DNA of 64,000 nt, taken from Paraburkholderia sp. UYCP14C (GTDB taxonomy: Bacteria > Pseudomonadota > Gammaproteobacteria > Burkholderiales > Burkholderiaceae). The notes under the pieces were generated by a model. It ran no database searches, was not told the DNA's origin, and saw only the letters and a program-made list of their open reading frames with translations. The translations under genes were made by a program, and so were the position numbers. Where the stretch lies: contig NZ_SELS01000008.1 in NCBI RefSeq assembly GCF_004197395.1, positions 124,001 through 188,000 of the forward strand. Direction: 5' to 3'. This document shows positions 37,650 to 44,693 of the stretch, piece after piece; the first letter of the stretch is position 1, and the number at the start of each line of letters is the position of its first letter.

Positions 37650-37957
37650 ACGCCAGCGACAGCGCTGACGCCGCCTATTGCGACTGCCTGGCCGTGGTTG
37701 AACGCTGCACCCTGGAATTGGTTGCGGTGCGCCGTAGTCGGGGAATGGACGCACAGGCGGATTTTGCAGCGTTCAGCCTGCTACAGCAGATTGAGAACGC
37801 GTTGACCGTGGCCAGTGACCTCGCGTCCACCGCTGAAGCCCGCGCATGTCTTGAGCAGGCCCGCCAGGAGGTCGCTGACCAGGCGCATGAGGCTGAATTG
37901 CTGTGTGCAGCATGGAACCGGGCGATGGACGAAGCCCGAAACCACACGCTGCACTAG
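37646..37957 (+). CDS. Small phage-type protein, unknown
   Basis: The 103-residue protein is helical and acidic-to-neutral, with cysteines at about residues 12, 14 and 21 (CDCLAVVERC) and again near 68 and 86. No family is recognised. It overlaps the end of the previous gene by four bases. It ends about 70 bp before the next small gene. Confidence 0.55.
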   Translation: MNASDSADAAYCDCLAVVERCTLELVAVRRSRGMDAQADFAAFSLLQQIENALTVASDLASTAEARACLEQARQEVADQAHEAELLCAAWNRAMDEARNHTLH

Positions 37958-38029
37958 CTTGAGAAGCTAACACGAAGTAGCGTTGTATCGATGTCCCGAT
38001 TGTGCAATTAGAGATAAGGAGTGCAGATC

Positions 38030-38209
38030 ATGAGCAACAACAGCAAGTCCGACAACGAAACAGCGCCGATGGCCAGCGAGCGCATCGGCATCCGTGAGGA
38101 GGAGTGCAACCGAAAAGCCGACAGCGAAGCCCGCCAAAGCCGCTCGGTCGTGCGTAGTGGTCCGGTCCCGTACGAGCCTGCAATCAGGCCATACGTGGAG
38201 CGGAAGTAA
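38030..38209 (+). CDS. Small polar protein, unknown
   Basis: This 59-residue protein is strongly polar and probably disordered (rich in Ser, Asn, Glu, Arg). It has a good AAGGAG ribosome-binding site seven to eight bases before the ATG, the main support for it. No function can be suggested. Confidence 0.45.
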   Translation: MSNNSKSDNETAPMASERIGIREEECNRKADSEARQSRSVVRSGPVPYEPAIRPYVERK

Positions 38210-38430
38210 GGTCCTTAGAGCCCGATATGCAGTGCAAACGCTCAGGTAGTGCGAACAACGTGGGTTGCTCCTGTGAAAACGCGCCGGCACGCGCAAGCCC
38301 GTAAAACGGCCCTGAACCACGCTACAGCGCTTGGTACGCGAGGAAGTTTCAGCGGACGACCCGCGTTGTTCGTGCGTCAGAACGCCGGATATCCGGACCT
38401 GCCGCGTGTGCGTGCGCCTGAAAATTTTCA

Positions 38431-38472
38431 GCGTTGAGCGTTGAGCGTTGAGCGTTGAGCGCTGACCGTTGA
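38431..38472. repeat. Tandem heptamer GCGTTGA
   Basis: Four perfect copies of GCGTTGA (38431-38458) are followed by two degenerate copies (GCGCTGA, CCGTTGA). It ends 14 bp before the DUF2280-like gene. The rest of the non-coding stretch 38210-38486 shows no promoter or terminator that could be called. Confidence 0.9.
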
Positions 38473-38486
38473 CTGATGTTGACCTC

Positions 38487-38891
38487 ATGAATCCCTCGCC
38501 CTCAAAACTTCGCCGCCATATCGTGATTGCCCTCGCCCAGGGCATGACGACCAGCGAGGTCATCGCTGACGTGCGGGAAGTCTTTGGCGTTGAGGTCAGC
38601 AAACAACTGGTCGTACGCAACAACCCGAGCCGCGCCAGCGGCGCGCACCTGTCGAAGGAACTGCGGGAGCTATTCGAGACCGTGCGGGCGAAGACCGTCG
38701 AAGACCTGGAAGCCCTGCCGATGGCATACAGGGCAACGCGCATCCTGGCACTTCAGCGACTTCACGCGGAGTCGGTCGAACAACGCGACCGTAAGAACGC
38801 ACTCAAAGCCCTCGATCAGATACGGGTTGAGATGGATGGCCTTGAACTCATTGATATCGACCCGCCAAAGCAGGGGGATGACTCATGGTGA
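38487..38891 (+). CDS. DUF2280-like phage protein (terminase small-subunit-like)
   Basis: The 134-residue protein resembles DUF2280, a family of phage proteins some of which sit at the terminase small-subunit position. The pattern is HIVIALAQGMTTSEVIADVREVFGVEVSKQ, a helix-turn-helix, then LSKELRELFETVRAKTVEDLEALPMAYRATRILALQRLHAES. The start at 38487 gives the family N-terminus. A TTG at 38469 inside the tandem repeat region is unlikely. No large terminase follows, which is unusual for a complete phage and fits a satellite. Confidence 0.65.
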   Translation: MNPSPSKLRRHIVIALAQGMTTSEVIADVREVFGVEVSKQLVVRNNPSRASGAHLSKELRELFETVRAKTVEDLEALPMAYRATRILALQRLHAESVEQRDRKNALKALDQIRVEMDGLELIDIDPPKQGDDSW

Positions 38892-39190
38892 GCAAGAAAT
38901 TCCGCAGGGTTGCCGCACGCCGCTCAGCGGGAGCAGGCGCGTACGACCTGAACAGCGTGCTTGAAGTCACCATGACGGGTGGCTTGCCTGCTGATGACCC
39001 GATGGCCGTAGAAGCCGCTCAGGCGATTCATAGGCACGTCACCAGCGAGGGTCAGCGGGTGCGGGTCATCGGCGGCCTGCCCGATGGATTGCAGGGCGAG
39101 CAGTGGACCGCTGAACAGCGACAACAGCACGACGACGAGCACTACGCCCGCGCATTCGGCTTGGTCAAACAGAATCCTGTAGGAGGCTGA
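38885..39190 (+). CDS. Phage-type protein of unknown function
   Basis: The 101-residue protein starts seven bases before the end of the DUF2280-like gene and so is coupled to it. It is basic at the N-terminus (VSKKFRRVAARRS) and polar afterwards. It is not recognised. A basic N-terminus could mean nucleic-acid binding, but that is only a guess. Confidence 0.55.
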   Translation: MVSKKFRRVAARRSAGAGAYDLNSVLEVTMTGGLPADDPMAVEAAQAIHRHVTSEGQRVRVIGGLPDGLQGEQWTAEQRQQHDDEHYARAFGLVKQNPVGG

Positions 39191-39192
39191 AC

Positions 39193-39489
39193 ATGGAACG
39201 CTGCCACGTCCTGGATTGGACAACGAGGATCAACAACACGATATTCACGCCTCGACCTGAGCCGATTACCTCGACTCCTCAGAAGCTGCGCCGACACACG
39301 ACCAAGCTCAACGAGGAGCGGGTACGGCAGATCAAGGCCGCGTTGGCAGTGGGTGCCCGCTGTGCTGACCTCGCCGGTCAATTCGGCGTGTCGGTGCAGT
39401 GTATCGAGCACATCAGGAGCGGTCGCTCCTGGTCTGACGTGAAGTTGACCGAGCCGTCAGCAGCAGCCGCAGCGCAATCAACAGCATGA
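39193..39489 (+). CDS. Small helix-turn-helix protein
   Basis: The 98-residue protein contains KLNEERVRQIKAALAVGARCADLAGQFGVSVQCIEHIRSGRSW near residues 38-80, a helix-turn-helix of the resolvase/HNH-associated type. The first 35 residues are not conserved in appearance. A degenerate copy of its 3' third, from the second helix onward, recurs at 40607-40728 beyond the opposite-strand cassette. Confidence 0.6.
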   Translation: MERCHVLDWTTRINNTIFTPRPEPITSTPQKLRRHTTKLNEERVRQIKAALAVGARCADLAGQFGVSVQCIEHIRSGRSWSDVKLTEPSAAAAAQSTA

Positions 39490-39531
39490 GAAACCAGCAC
39501 GCGCATGACACTGAAAGCTGTCATACCCGAC
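39399..39531 (+). repeat. Left copy of about 125-bp imperfect direct repeat
   Basis: This copy starts in the 3' third of the small HTH gene and runs 40 bp past its stop. Shared blocks with 40607-40728 include TGTATCGAGCACATCAGGA, GACGTGAAGTTG and GCGCAATCAACAGCATGAGA. The two copies differ by scattered substitutions and an indel of about 12 bp, so the duplication is old. Confidence 0.85.
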
Positions 39532-39547
39532 GAGGGGAACGTATTTT

Positions 39548-40108
39548 TTAATCCTGGTCGTCAATGATGTAGTGATGACGCATTAGTTCGACAAAAACTC
39601 GCGCGTACACTCCCCGAACGTCAGCGCTCTCTTGCGCGATGATCGCTTTGTCTTCCTCGTCGTAATGTTCCAATGGTCTGGTCATTTGGGCGACAAAGGC
39701 GTCAGCCTTCTGGGAGAATTCCCGAAGAGAGATGTGTTGCTTTTCGGCCGACATCGTACCCTCCTTTGGCTTGATGAAGTCCATCCAGTCGTTATCGAGC
39801 ATATAACGTGCCAAAGGCGCCGCCCAGTACCCGTACACGGACGACGACGCAAAGCGGCGATCGTGCCGTAGCTTTTTTACGAAAATGGGGCATGTTTGCA
39901 CCCTTGTCGATAACGCGATCACCATCTGCCCTGGTAACACTTGGATCACCATCTGCCCTGGTAATACTTGTATACCCGAGTTTGACATGGTTTGGTAGAC
40001 ATGCTTACCCTCCGCGACATATTGCCACCGGTTCGCCGGATCATCGTGATGCTCGATGAACCGAAGGCGATCCAGGATATCCCGATCGGCTTGCGTGAAT
40101 AACGTCAT
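39548..40108 (-). CDS. Cassette protein of unknown function
   Basis: The 186-residue soluble protein is not recognised. It contains an in-frame duplication of nine residues (IQVLPGQMV twice, near residues 46-63) from a 27-bp tandem repeat. There is no signal peptide or membrane segment. It starts one base after the stop of the membrane protein gene upstream (40110-40535) and is co-transcribed with it. Strand and composition differ from the phage-type row on its left. Confidence 0.6.
   Translation of the reverse strand: MTLFTQADRDILDRLRFIEHHDDPANRWQYVAEGKHVYQTMSNSGIQVLPGQMVIQVLPGQMVIALSTRVQTCPIFVKKLRHDRRFASSSVYGYWAAPLARYMLDNDWMDFIKPKEGTMSAEKQHISLREFSQKADAFVAQMTRPLEHYDEEDKAIIAQESADVRGVYARVFVELMRHHYIIDDQD
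39917..39970. repeat. 27-bp tandem duplication inside a cassette gene
   Basis: Two adjacent 27-bp copies (39917-39943 and 39944-39970) differ by one base. The unit is a multiple of three, so the reading frame continues and nine residues are doubled. Confidence 0.92.
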
Positions 40109-40109
40109 G

Positions 40110-40535
40110 TCAGTGCCTCATCTGTATGGTGAGCACGGCACAAAGCAGGGTTGTCACAGCAAGTACACCAACAAGAACCCAGGTCGCAGCGGTTGCGCAC
40201 CCCTGGTACGCCACCACAATCGTAAGACCCGATATCGCGAGCAGCGCGAGCATTAGCAAACGGCAGAACCATCGCAAAGAATCCACGATAGGAGGCGGCT
40301 CAGTCGGATGAGCGATCAGTGCGCTTGCATAGGTGCTGAACGCGAAGCCGAAGACGCCCAGAGTCATCGCGCCTAGCGTGAAGCACCAGCCCAGCACGTC
40401 TTTCGCTTCGATCATGGCAGTCGCGGAACCGGTCACGCAGTTGCTAATCATAGTGCGACTTGCTGACATCGGCTGATTGTTGTCTACCGTACACAACGGA
40501 GGCAAGGGCTCTTCAGTTGTTTCGATGTCACTCAT
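40110..40535 (-). CDS. Small membrane protein of the cassette
   Basis: The 141-residue protein has an N-terminal polar part of about 45 residues and three hydrophobic segments (around 48-72, 80-105 and 112-135), so it should sit in the inner membrane. It is not recognised. The ATG at 40535 has GAGGG at a suitable distance, while the longer reading to 40730 runs into the direct repeat and lacks support. It is the first gene of a two-gene unit with the soluble protein downstream. Confidence 0.6.
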   Translation of the reverse strand: MSDIETTEEPLPPLCTVDNNQPMSASRTMISNCVTGSATAMIEAKDVLGWCFTLGAMTLGVFGFAFSTYASALIAHPTEPPPIVDSLRWFCRLLMLALLAISGLTIVVAYQGCATAATWVLVGVLAVTTLLCAVLTIQMRH

Positions 40536-40606
40536 CACGCCCTCGAAAGCTGCGCGCAAGCTTCGTGCTCGAAGACCGCTCAAGACCCTGAATGCGTGTC
40601 GGCGTG

Positions 40607-40728
40607 GTGTATCGAGCACATCAGGATCGGCAAGAGTTGGTCCGACGTGAAGTTGGCCGTGCGCGACAGCGCAATCAACAGCATGAGAAACCGACACGCA
40701 CACGACACCCGAAAGCGTCATACGCGAC
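40607..40728 (+). repeat. Right copy of about 125-bp imperfect direct repeat
   Basis: This copy reads as the C-terminal part of the HTH protein (CIEHIRIGKSWSDVKL) with no start domain, so it is a gene remnant. It brackets the minus-strand cassette together with the left copy. Confidence 0.85.
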
Positions 40729-40793
40729 ATAATCTTTATAATGTCGTGTATCGATATGGACTCCTAAGCAGAAAAAAGCACGGTCAGGCAGGG

Positions 40794-40995
40794 CTTCCTC
40801 AACCTCCTCAAACCACTTGAGCAACTTGCTCCTCAAACCCGTTTGAGCAACTGACGGTTTGAGCAGGGGGTAAATCAGCCGCAAAGCCTTGCCAGGCAAG
40901 GCTCCTCAAACTCCTCAAACAGCTTTGAGCAACCTTGAGCAAGGGCTCCTCAAACTCCTCAAATGCCTATAGGCATGAGGAGTTGAGCAACTGAG
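40794..40995. other. Candidate replication origin (iteron region)
   Basis: The nonamer CTCCTCAAA occurs six times (40804, 40829, 40902, 40911, 40946, 40955). TTGAGCAAC occurs four times (40817, 40843, 40925, 40983), with further partial copies. The region also holds two perfect palindromes, AGCCTTGCC-A-GGCAAGGCT (40885-40903) and ATGCCTATAGGCAT (40963-40976). It lies 18 bp from the stop of the RepA-like helicase gene. Repeat clusters of this kind next to a replication gene suggest an origin. No protein gene fits. Confidence 0.6.
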
Positions 40996-41012
40996 GAGAA
41001 AACCCGAGGAAG

Positions 41013-42521
41013 TCACAGACTGACTATCGTGTCATCCCCTGGCTGAGGCACTTCAAAGTGCTTCGCGTAGTCTCGCTGAAGATTGAATTTCTTCGGCACT
41101 GCTTTCCCCTGAGCGCCGCACTCAGCCTTGAACGCGATATATAGCTGAGCGAACGTTACCGCTGCATTCTCCTTGCTCAGCAGGTCAAAGATCGGCTTGA
41201 CCGCCTGTAGGGACGCCGGTAGCGGCTTGGGTTTCTTCGGTGCGGGTCCATCGAGTGGTTCGACCACAAGGCTCGGCAGCGGCAGTCCATACGCGTCAAC
41301 ACCGGTCTCAATCAGGCTGAGCCTGAACCGCTCTATGAGACCGTCTTGGCCATCGCGTGACTTGACGATTTCCCATGACCGTTCGTCGTCAGCGCAAGCG
41401 CTGTCCCGCACGACCTCGATAGCCGTATCGACCGCGCCAGTCAGGCTGCTATGGCCACGCAAGCCCTTCGATTGGTCTTTGCCTGCATGGTGGATCAGCA
41501 ACACCGCGCAGCCCGTCTGACGGCGCATCTCATCGCACTGACCGAGGAGTTGCCCCATGTCGCTGGCGGAGTTTTCATCGGCACCGGGCATGCTGCGGTT
41601 CAGCGTGTCGATCACGATCAACCCAGCTTGCCCCTGCCCGTAGTGCCGCACGGCCTTGCACAGGTCTGGCGTGTCCCGTCGCGCGTCGAATGCTTCTGTG
41701 ATCGTCCGGAACCGCTCAGGCGGGGCTGCGTTGCCGTGGGCAATGCTCCAGGCCTTCAAACGCTGGCCGAATCCGCCAATGCCCTCTAGCGCGACGTACA
41801 CGACCGGCACCGCATGCGGCACGTAGTGTCCGAACCACTGTTCGCCACGAGCCAGGGCCATGCACAGGTCAATCGCGAGGAACGACTTGCCCGATCCTGG
41901 CTGACCGTACACCGCACCGAGTCCACCGGCAGGCAGCACGTCACGAACAAGCCAGTCCACAGGCGGTGCGTCCATTAGCTCGGTCGCGGTCCGGGGCTGA
42001 TATCGAAGCTGCGCGCGTTCTACGGCCTGTGCAGCCGCTTCCCGCGCCTGGCGGTCTAGCTCCTCAGCAGCGGCCTGAGCAGCCGCAGCCGCAGCTTCTG
42101 CCGCGACTTCCTCAGCAGTCTTGAACGGCGGCAGCACAGATGCCCAGCTATGCTCTGCCGCCATGGGTAGTAATGTCTCGTGCGATGGTACTTTGCGCCG
42201 GGGGTTGTCGTATGGCGTGAGGTATTCAAGCCAGCGGTCTTGCGCCTGGCCACCCGTGAAGCCGTGAAGCCTCAACCATGCAACAAAGAACTCCCGACGC
42301 ATGTCGTGCGCCTTGGCCAGGTCGATCAGTGCCTCACGGTCAGCAGGCGTGCTGACGTGGTCCTCAAGCCACTGGAACGCCGCTATCGTATCAGGCGTGC
42401 CAACGTGTGGCCACGCCTCAGGATGAAAGTCTTCAGCCGAAAACCCCCAATGCGTGTCAAGGGTCGGAGGTGGCGGGTCAAGGCCTGGTAAGGGTTTCCC
42501 GGCAGTATATGTAATTGCCAT
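41013..42521 (-). CDS. RepA-like AAA ATPase (replicative helicase type)
   Basis: The 502-residue protein has a RecA-fold ATPase domain. Walker A GQPGSGKS is at residues 206-213, Walker B is in GLIVIDTLNRS, and the sensor-like LLIHHAGKDQSKGLRGHSSLTGAVD follows. This is the arrangement of the RepA helicase of RSF1010 and of AAA_25 proteins in satellites. An Ala/Gln/Glu-rich helical stretch (about 135-172) links an N-terminal domain that resembles the PriCT region of satellite primases. A GTG start nine codons upstream (42548) is possible. It is the last gene of the minus-strand half and abuts the iteron region. Confidence 0.75.
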   Translation of the reverse strand: MAITYTAGKPLPGLDPPPPTLDTHWGFSAEDFHPEAWPHVGTPDTIAAFQWLEDHVSTPADREALIDLAKAHDMRREFFVAWLRLHGFTGGQAQDRWLEYLTPYDNPRRKVPSHETLLPMAAEHSWASVLPPFKTAEEVAAEAAAAAAQAAAEELDRQAREAAAQAVERAQLRYQPRTATELMDAPPVDWLVRDVLPAGGLGAVYGQPGSGKSFLAIDLCMALARGEQWFGHYVPHAVPVVYVALEGIGGFGQRLKAWSIAHGNAAPPERFRTITEAFDARRDTPDLCKAVRHYGQGQAGLIVIDTLNRSMPGADENSASDMGQLLGQCDEMRRQTGCAVLLIHHAGKDQSKGLRGHSSLTGAVDTAIEVVRDSACADDERSWEIVKSRDGQDGLIERFRLSLIETGVDAYGLPLPSLVVEPLDGPAPKKPKPLPASLQAVKPIFDLLSKENAAVTFAQLYIAFKAECGAQGKAVPKKFNLQRDYAKHFEVPQPGDDTIVSL

Positions 42522-42533
42522 GGTTACAGACGC

Positions 42534-42546
42534 GTCATATAATGAC
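42534..42546. promoter_or_regulatory. Short palindrome upstream of the RepA-like gene
   Basis: GTCAT-ATA-ATGAC (42534-42546) sits in the 90-bp gap between the ribbon-helix-helix gene and the RepA-like gene. It is a candidate operator for a small dimeric repressor such as the adjacent RHH protein. Five-base arms are short, so chance is possible. Confidence 0.35.
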
Positions 42547-42611
42547 ACGCTCCTTGTAGGAAAAATTAGAGATTGCCCGGCAGCGTACTTCCACGCGCCC
42601 CGGGCATTTTT

Positions 42612-42803
42612 TTACTTCGATTCCACGTACGCGACCGCTGCAAACCGCAGCAGCATCGGCACAGTCAGGCCGGTTTCAGTCGACCGGGCGAGCAGCTTCT
42701 GATAAAGCGCATCCGGGTACATCATGTTGACCCGGTGACCCTTCTGGTCTGCGTCAGGCTGCGGTGCAGGGGTTTCGGGCAGCTTGTTGATAGTGACGGG
42801 CAT
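42612..42803 (-). CDS. Ribbon-helix-helix-like small protein
   Basis: The 63-residue protein ends in RVNMMYPDALYQKLLARSTETGLTVPMLLRFAAVAYVES, which fits a ribbon-helix-helix DNA-binding domain of the Arc/CopG type after a polar N-terminal arm. It would act as a dimeric repressor. It lies 12 bp after the AlpA-like gene and before the RepA-like gene, so it probably controls the replication/integration genes. The target is not proven. Confidence 0.55.
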   Translation of the reverse strand: MPVTINKLPETPAPQPDADQKGHRVNMMYPDALYQKLLARSTETGLTVPMLLRFAAVAYVESK

Positions 42804-42815
42804 GGTGCGTTCTCC

Positions 42816-43262
42816 TCAGGCGATTGCGGGCGTGTTTTTGCTGCAACGGATTCGACGGATTTGCGCGAGCAGATGGCGATGCTGCCTCAGCAACTCCGCG
42901 CGTTCCTGCGTGGTCGTGGCCTCAGCAATCTGCTGTTTCAGCGCCTTGTGCTGACGAGCAAGGTCTAGCGCCGTGCCACCGGCAAGCCATGTCATGACGG
43001 TCTGCACACGCCATAGCGGGCTGACTCCGCAGACCATGTCAGGAGCAGGAAAGTCACCGGCCTTGATCCGTCGCGCTAGCGTGTTGTCGGTTATCGACAG
43101 CAGGAACAACACGTGTGCCTTGCGTAGCAACGCGTCAGGGATCGCGAGCAGACCGGCAGGCGGCGCACACGGTTTCGTGTGGTTACCACCTGGCTTTGTC
43201 GTCGCGGGGGGAGTTAATACAGAAGTGGTCGGTTCGACCGAAGATTGAACGGAGTCCAACAC
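42816..43262 (-). CDS. AlpA-like DNA-binding protein
   Basis: The 148-residue protein carries LLRKAHVLFLLSITDNTLARRIKAGDFPAPDMVCGVSPLWRVQTVMTWL near residues 45-93, the winged helix pattern of AlpA/excisionase proteins, which in satellites and phages activate excision or late genes. The N-terminal 40 residues are Pro/Thr-rich and the C-terminal part is a helical, basic extension of about 50 residues. It lies next to the integrase. Confidence 0.65.
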   Translation of the reverse strand: MLDSVQSSVEPTTSVLTPPATTKPGGNHTKPCAPPAGLLAIPDALLRKAHVLFLLSITDNTLARRIKAGDFPAPDMVCGVSPLWRVQTVMTWLAGGTALDLARQHKALKQQIAEATTTQERAELLRQHRHLLAQIRRIRCSKNTPAIA

Positions 43263-43382
43263 AGGCCCCTCCTAAGGGGGTTGTGCCGTCACAGGACTCC
43301 ATTCCTCAGGCGAGCGCGCCACTGGCGCGGGGATATTCAGTGTGCGCCTGACTCAAAAAGTGGTCAAGCGCATGTAGCGTTC

Positions 43383-44666
43383 TCACGCGGTCAGTTGCGT
43401 GGCCGGGTCGTGCTGCGCTTGCGCCTGCGGGGCGAGAAGTGAATCCACCGTATCAGCCCAACGCTGCATCATCGTCCGTCTTTGTGGTAGCCAGCGGGCA
43501 GCGTTATACGCAAGCCTCACGCTGTCTTTCTCGACATGCGATAGCTGCTTTTCGACCCAATCCGAACTGAAGTCAGCCTCATTGGCCCAGGTGGAAAACG
43601 TGCCCCGCGCACCATGGCCACGGAACCACGCTTCACCGTTGAAACCAAGCCGAACGAACACGTTGTCCATCGACATGTTCCCCATGTGCCGCTTGTCGTC
43701 GCGGGCATTCGGAAGGACCCATGCACTGGCACCAGTGAGCTTGCGCAGATCACGCAGCAGCGTTACCGCTTGCTCACTCAACGGGACAAGATGCTCCTCA
43801 CGGCCCTTCATGCGCGACGCCGGAATGGTCCATAGCGCGCCGTCAAGGTCGAACTCAGTCCACCGTGCGCCGATCAGTTCGTTGGTCCGAACTGCCGTGA
43901 GGAACATCAGCCGCACCGCTGCCCGTACAACGGGCGAGAGCGTAGCCCCTTCAATGGCGTTCAGTAGCGTCCCAAGCTGGGCGAGGTTCAACGCGCGATT
44001 GTTCCGGGTCCGTGGTTTCTTCACCGCGTCACCAGCTTTCATCATCGTCACCGGGTTAGCCGTAGCCTTGCCAGTGCCGATGGCATACCTGAAGACCTCG
44101 CCTAGCATCTGCCTCACGGCCAGGGCCGTAGTCGGCGCGTTACCCCGGCGTTCCTTGCCGGTCTTGCCCTTCGCGATGTCGGAAACCAGGCTGAAGACCA
44201 TTCCAGCGTCAACCAGTCCGACCGGCAGCTTGCCAAGTCCATCGCGCACATACCGTTCAAGGAAGTTACGGGCACGTACACCGGTCCTGGGAGCCCAGCT
44301 ACCGTCCCGATGGTCTAGCCATGCTTCACAGACCGACCATAGTGTCGATTCTTGGTCTGCGATGTTCTTTGCCCGCTGCTGTTCGTCGTGCACGCGGGGA
44401 TCAATGCCAGCACGGACAAGCTGACGTTTCTCGTGTGCGATGTCACGTGCCGCGTCTAGGTCGATTTGAGGGTATGAGCCCACCTTGTAGGTCCGCTGTT
44501 TGCCGTCGAAGCGGTAAGCCAGCATCCAGTTTTTTGACCCAGCGACCGACACGAGGAGGTACAGGCCGTCACGGTCAGCAAGTTTCAGGGGTCCGGTTCC
44601 CGCCGTGGCCTTGGCGGTCTTACGGGCTGACAGGGCAGGTTTTTTCGGCGATGCAGGGGTGTTCAT
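43383..44666 (-). CDS. Tyrosine-type integrase (P4 family)
   Basis: This integrase, about 427 residues from the ATG at 44666, has an arm-binding DUF4102-type N-terminal domain (KLADRDGLYLLVSVAGSKNWMLAYRFDGKQRTYKVGSYP), a core-binding domain, and a catalytic domain with Arg in TAVRTNEL, His-x-x-Arg in HGARGTF and a Tyr in VRLAYNAARW. It catalyses site-specific recombination of the element. A longer reading from 44711 would include the 17-bp repeat. Which start is used is uncertain. It lies at the element end, as expected. Confidence 0.9.
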   Translation of the reverse strand: MNTPASPKKPALSARKTAKATAGTGPLKLADRDGLYLLVSVAGSKNWMLAYRFDGKQRTYKVGSYPQIDLDAARDIAHEKRQLVRAGIDPRVHDEQQRAKNIADQESTLWSVCEAWLDHRDGSWAPRTGVRARNFLERYVRDGLGKLPVGLVDAGMVFSLVSDIAKGKTGKERRGNAPTTALAVRQMLGEVFRYAIGTGKATANPVTMMKAGDAVKKPRTRNNRALNLAQLGTLLNAIEGATLSPVVRAAVRLMFLTAVRTNELIGARWTEFDLDGALWTIPASRMKGREEHLVPLSEQAVTLLRDLRKLTGASAWVLPNARDDKRHMGNMSMDNVFVRLGFNGEAWFRGHGARGTFSTWANEADFSSDWVEKQLSHVEKDSVRLAYNAARWLPQRRTMMQRWADTVDSLLAPQAQAQHDPATQLTA

Positions 44667-44693
44667 GGCGTGTCCTTGGCGTGGTTTGATTTT

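Noticed and set aside
38249-38437. A 62-residue open frame from a GTG at 38249
   Set aside because: It has no good ribosome-binding site, does not resemble a phage protein, and ends at the tandem repeat. It was treated as non-coding.
38431-38472. Tandem repeats as a CRISPR array
   Set aside because: Units are 7 bp with no unique spacers and no cas genes nearby.
40596-40820. A second complete HTH gene at 40596
   Set aside because: It lacks the N-terminal two-thirds of the related gene at 39193 and runs into the repeat-rich region, so it was listed as a repeat remnant.
42522-42548. A GTG start for the RepA-like protein at 42548
   Set aside because: The AAGGAG there ends one base before the GTG, too close to serve it. 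The ATG at 42521 was used, though neither start has an ideal ribosome-binding site.
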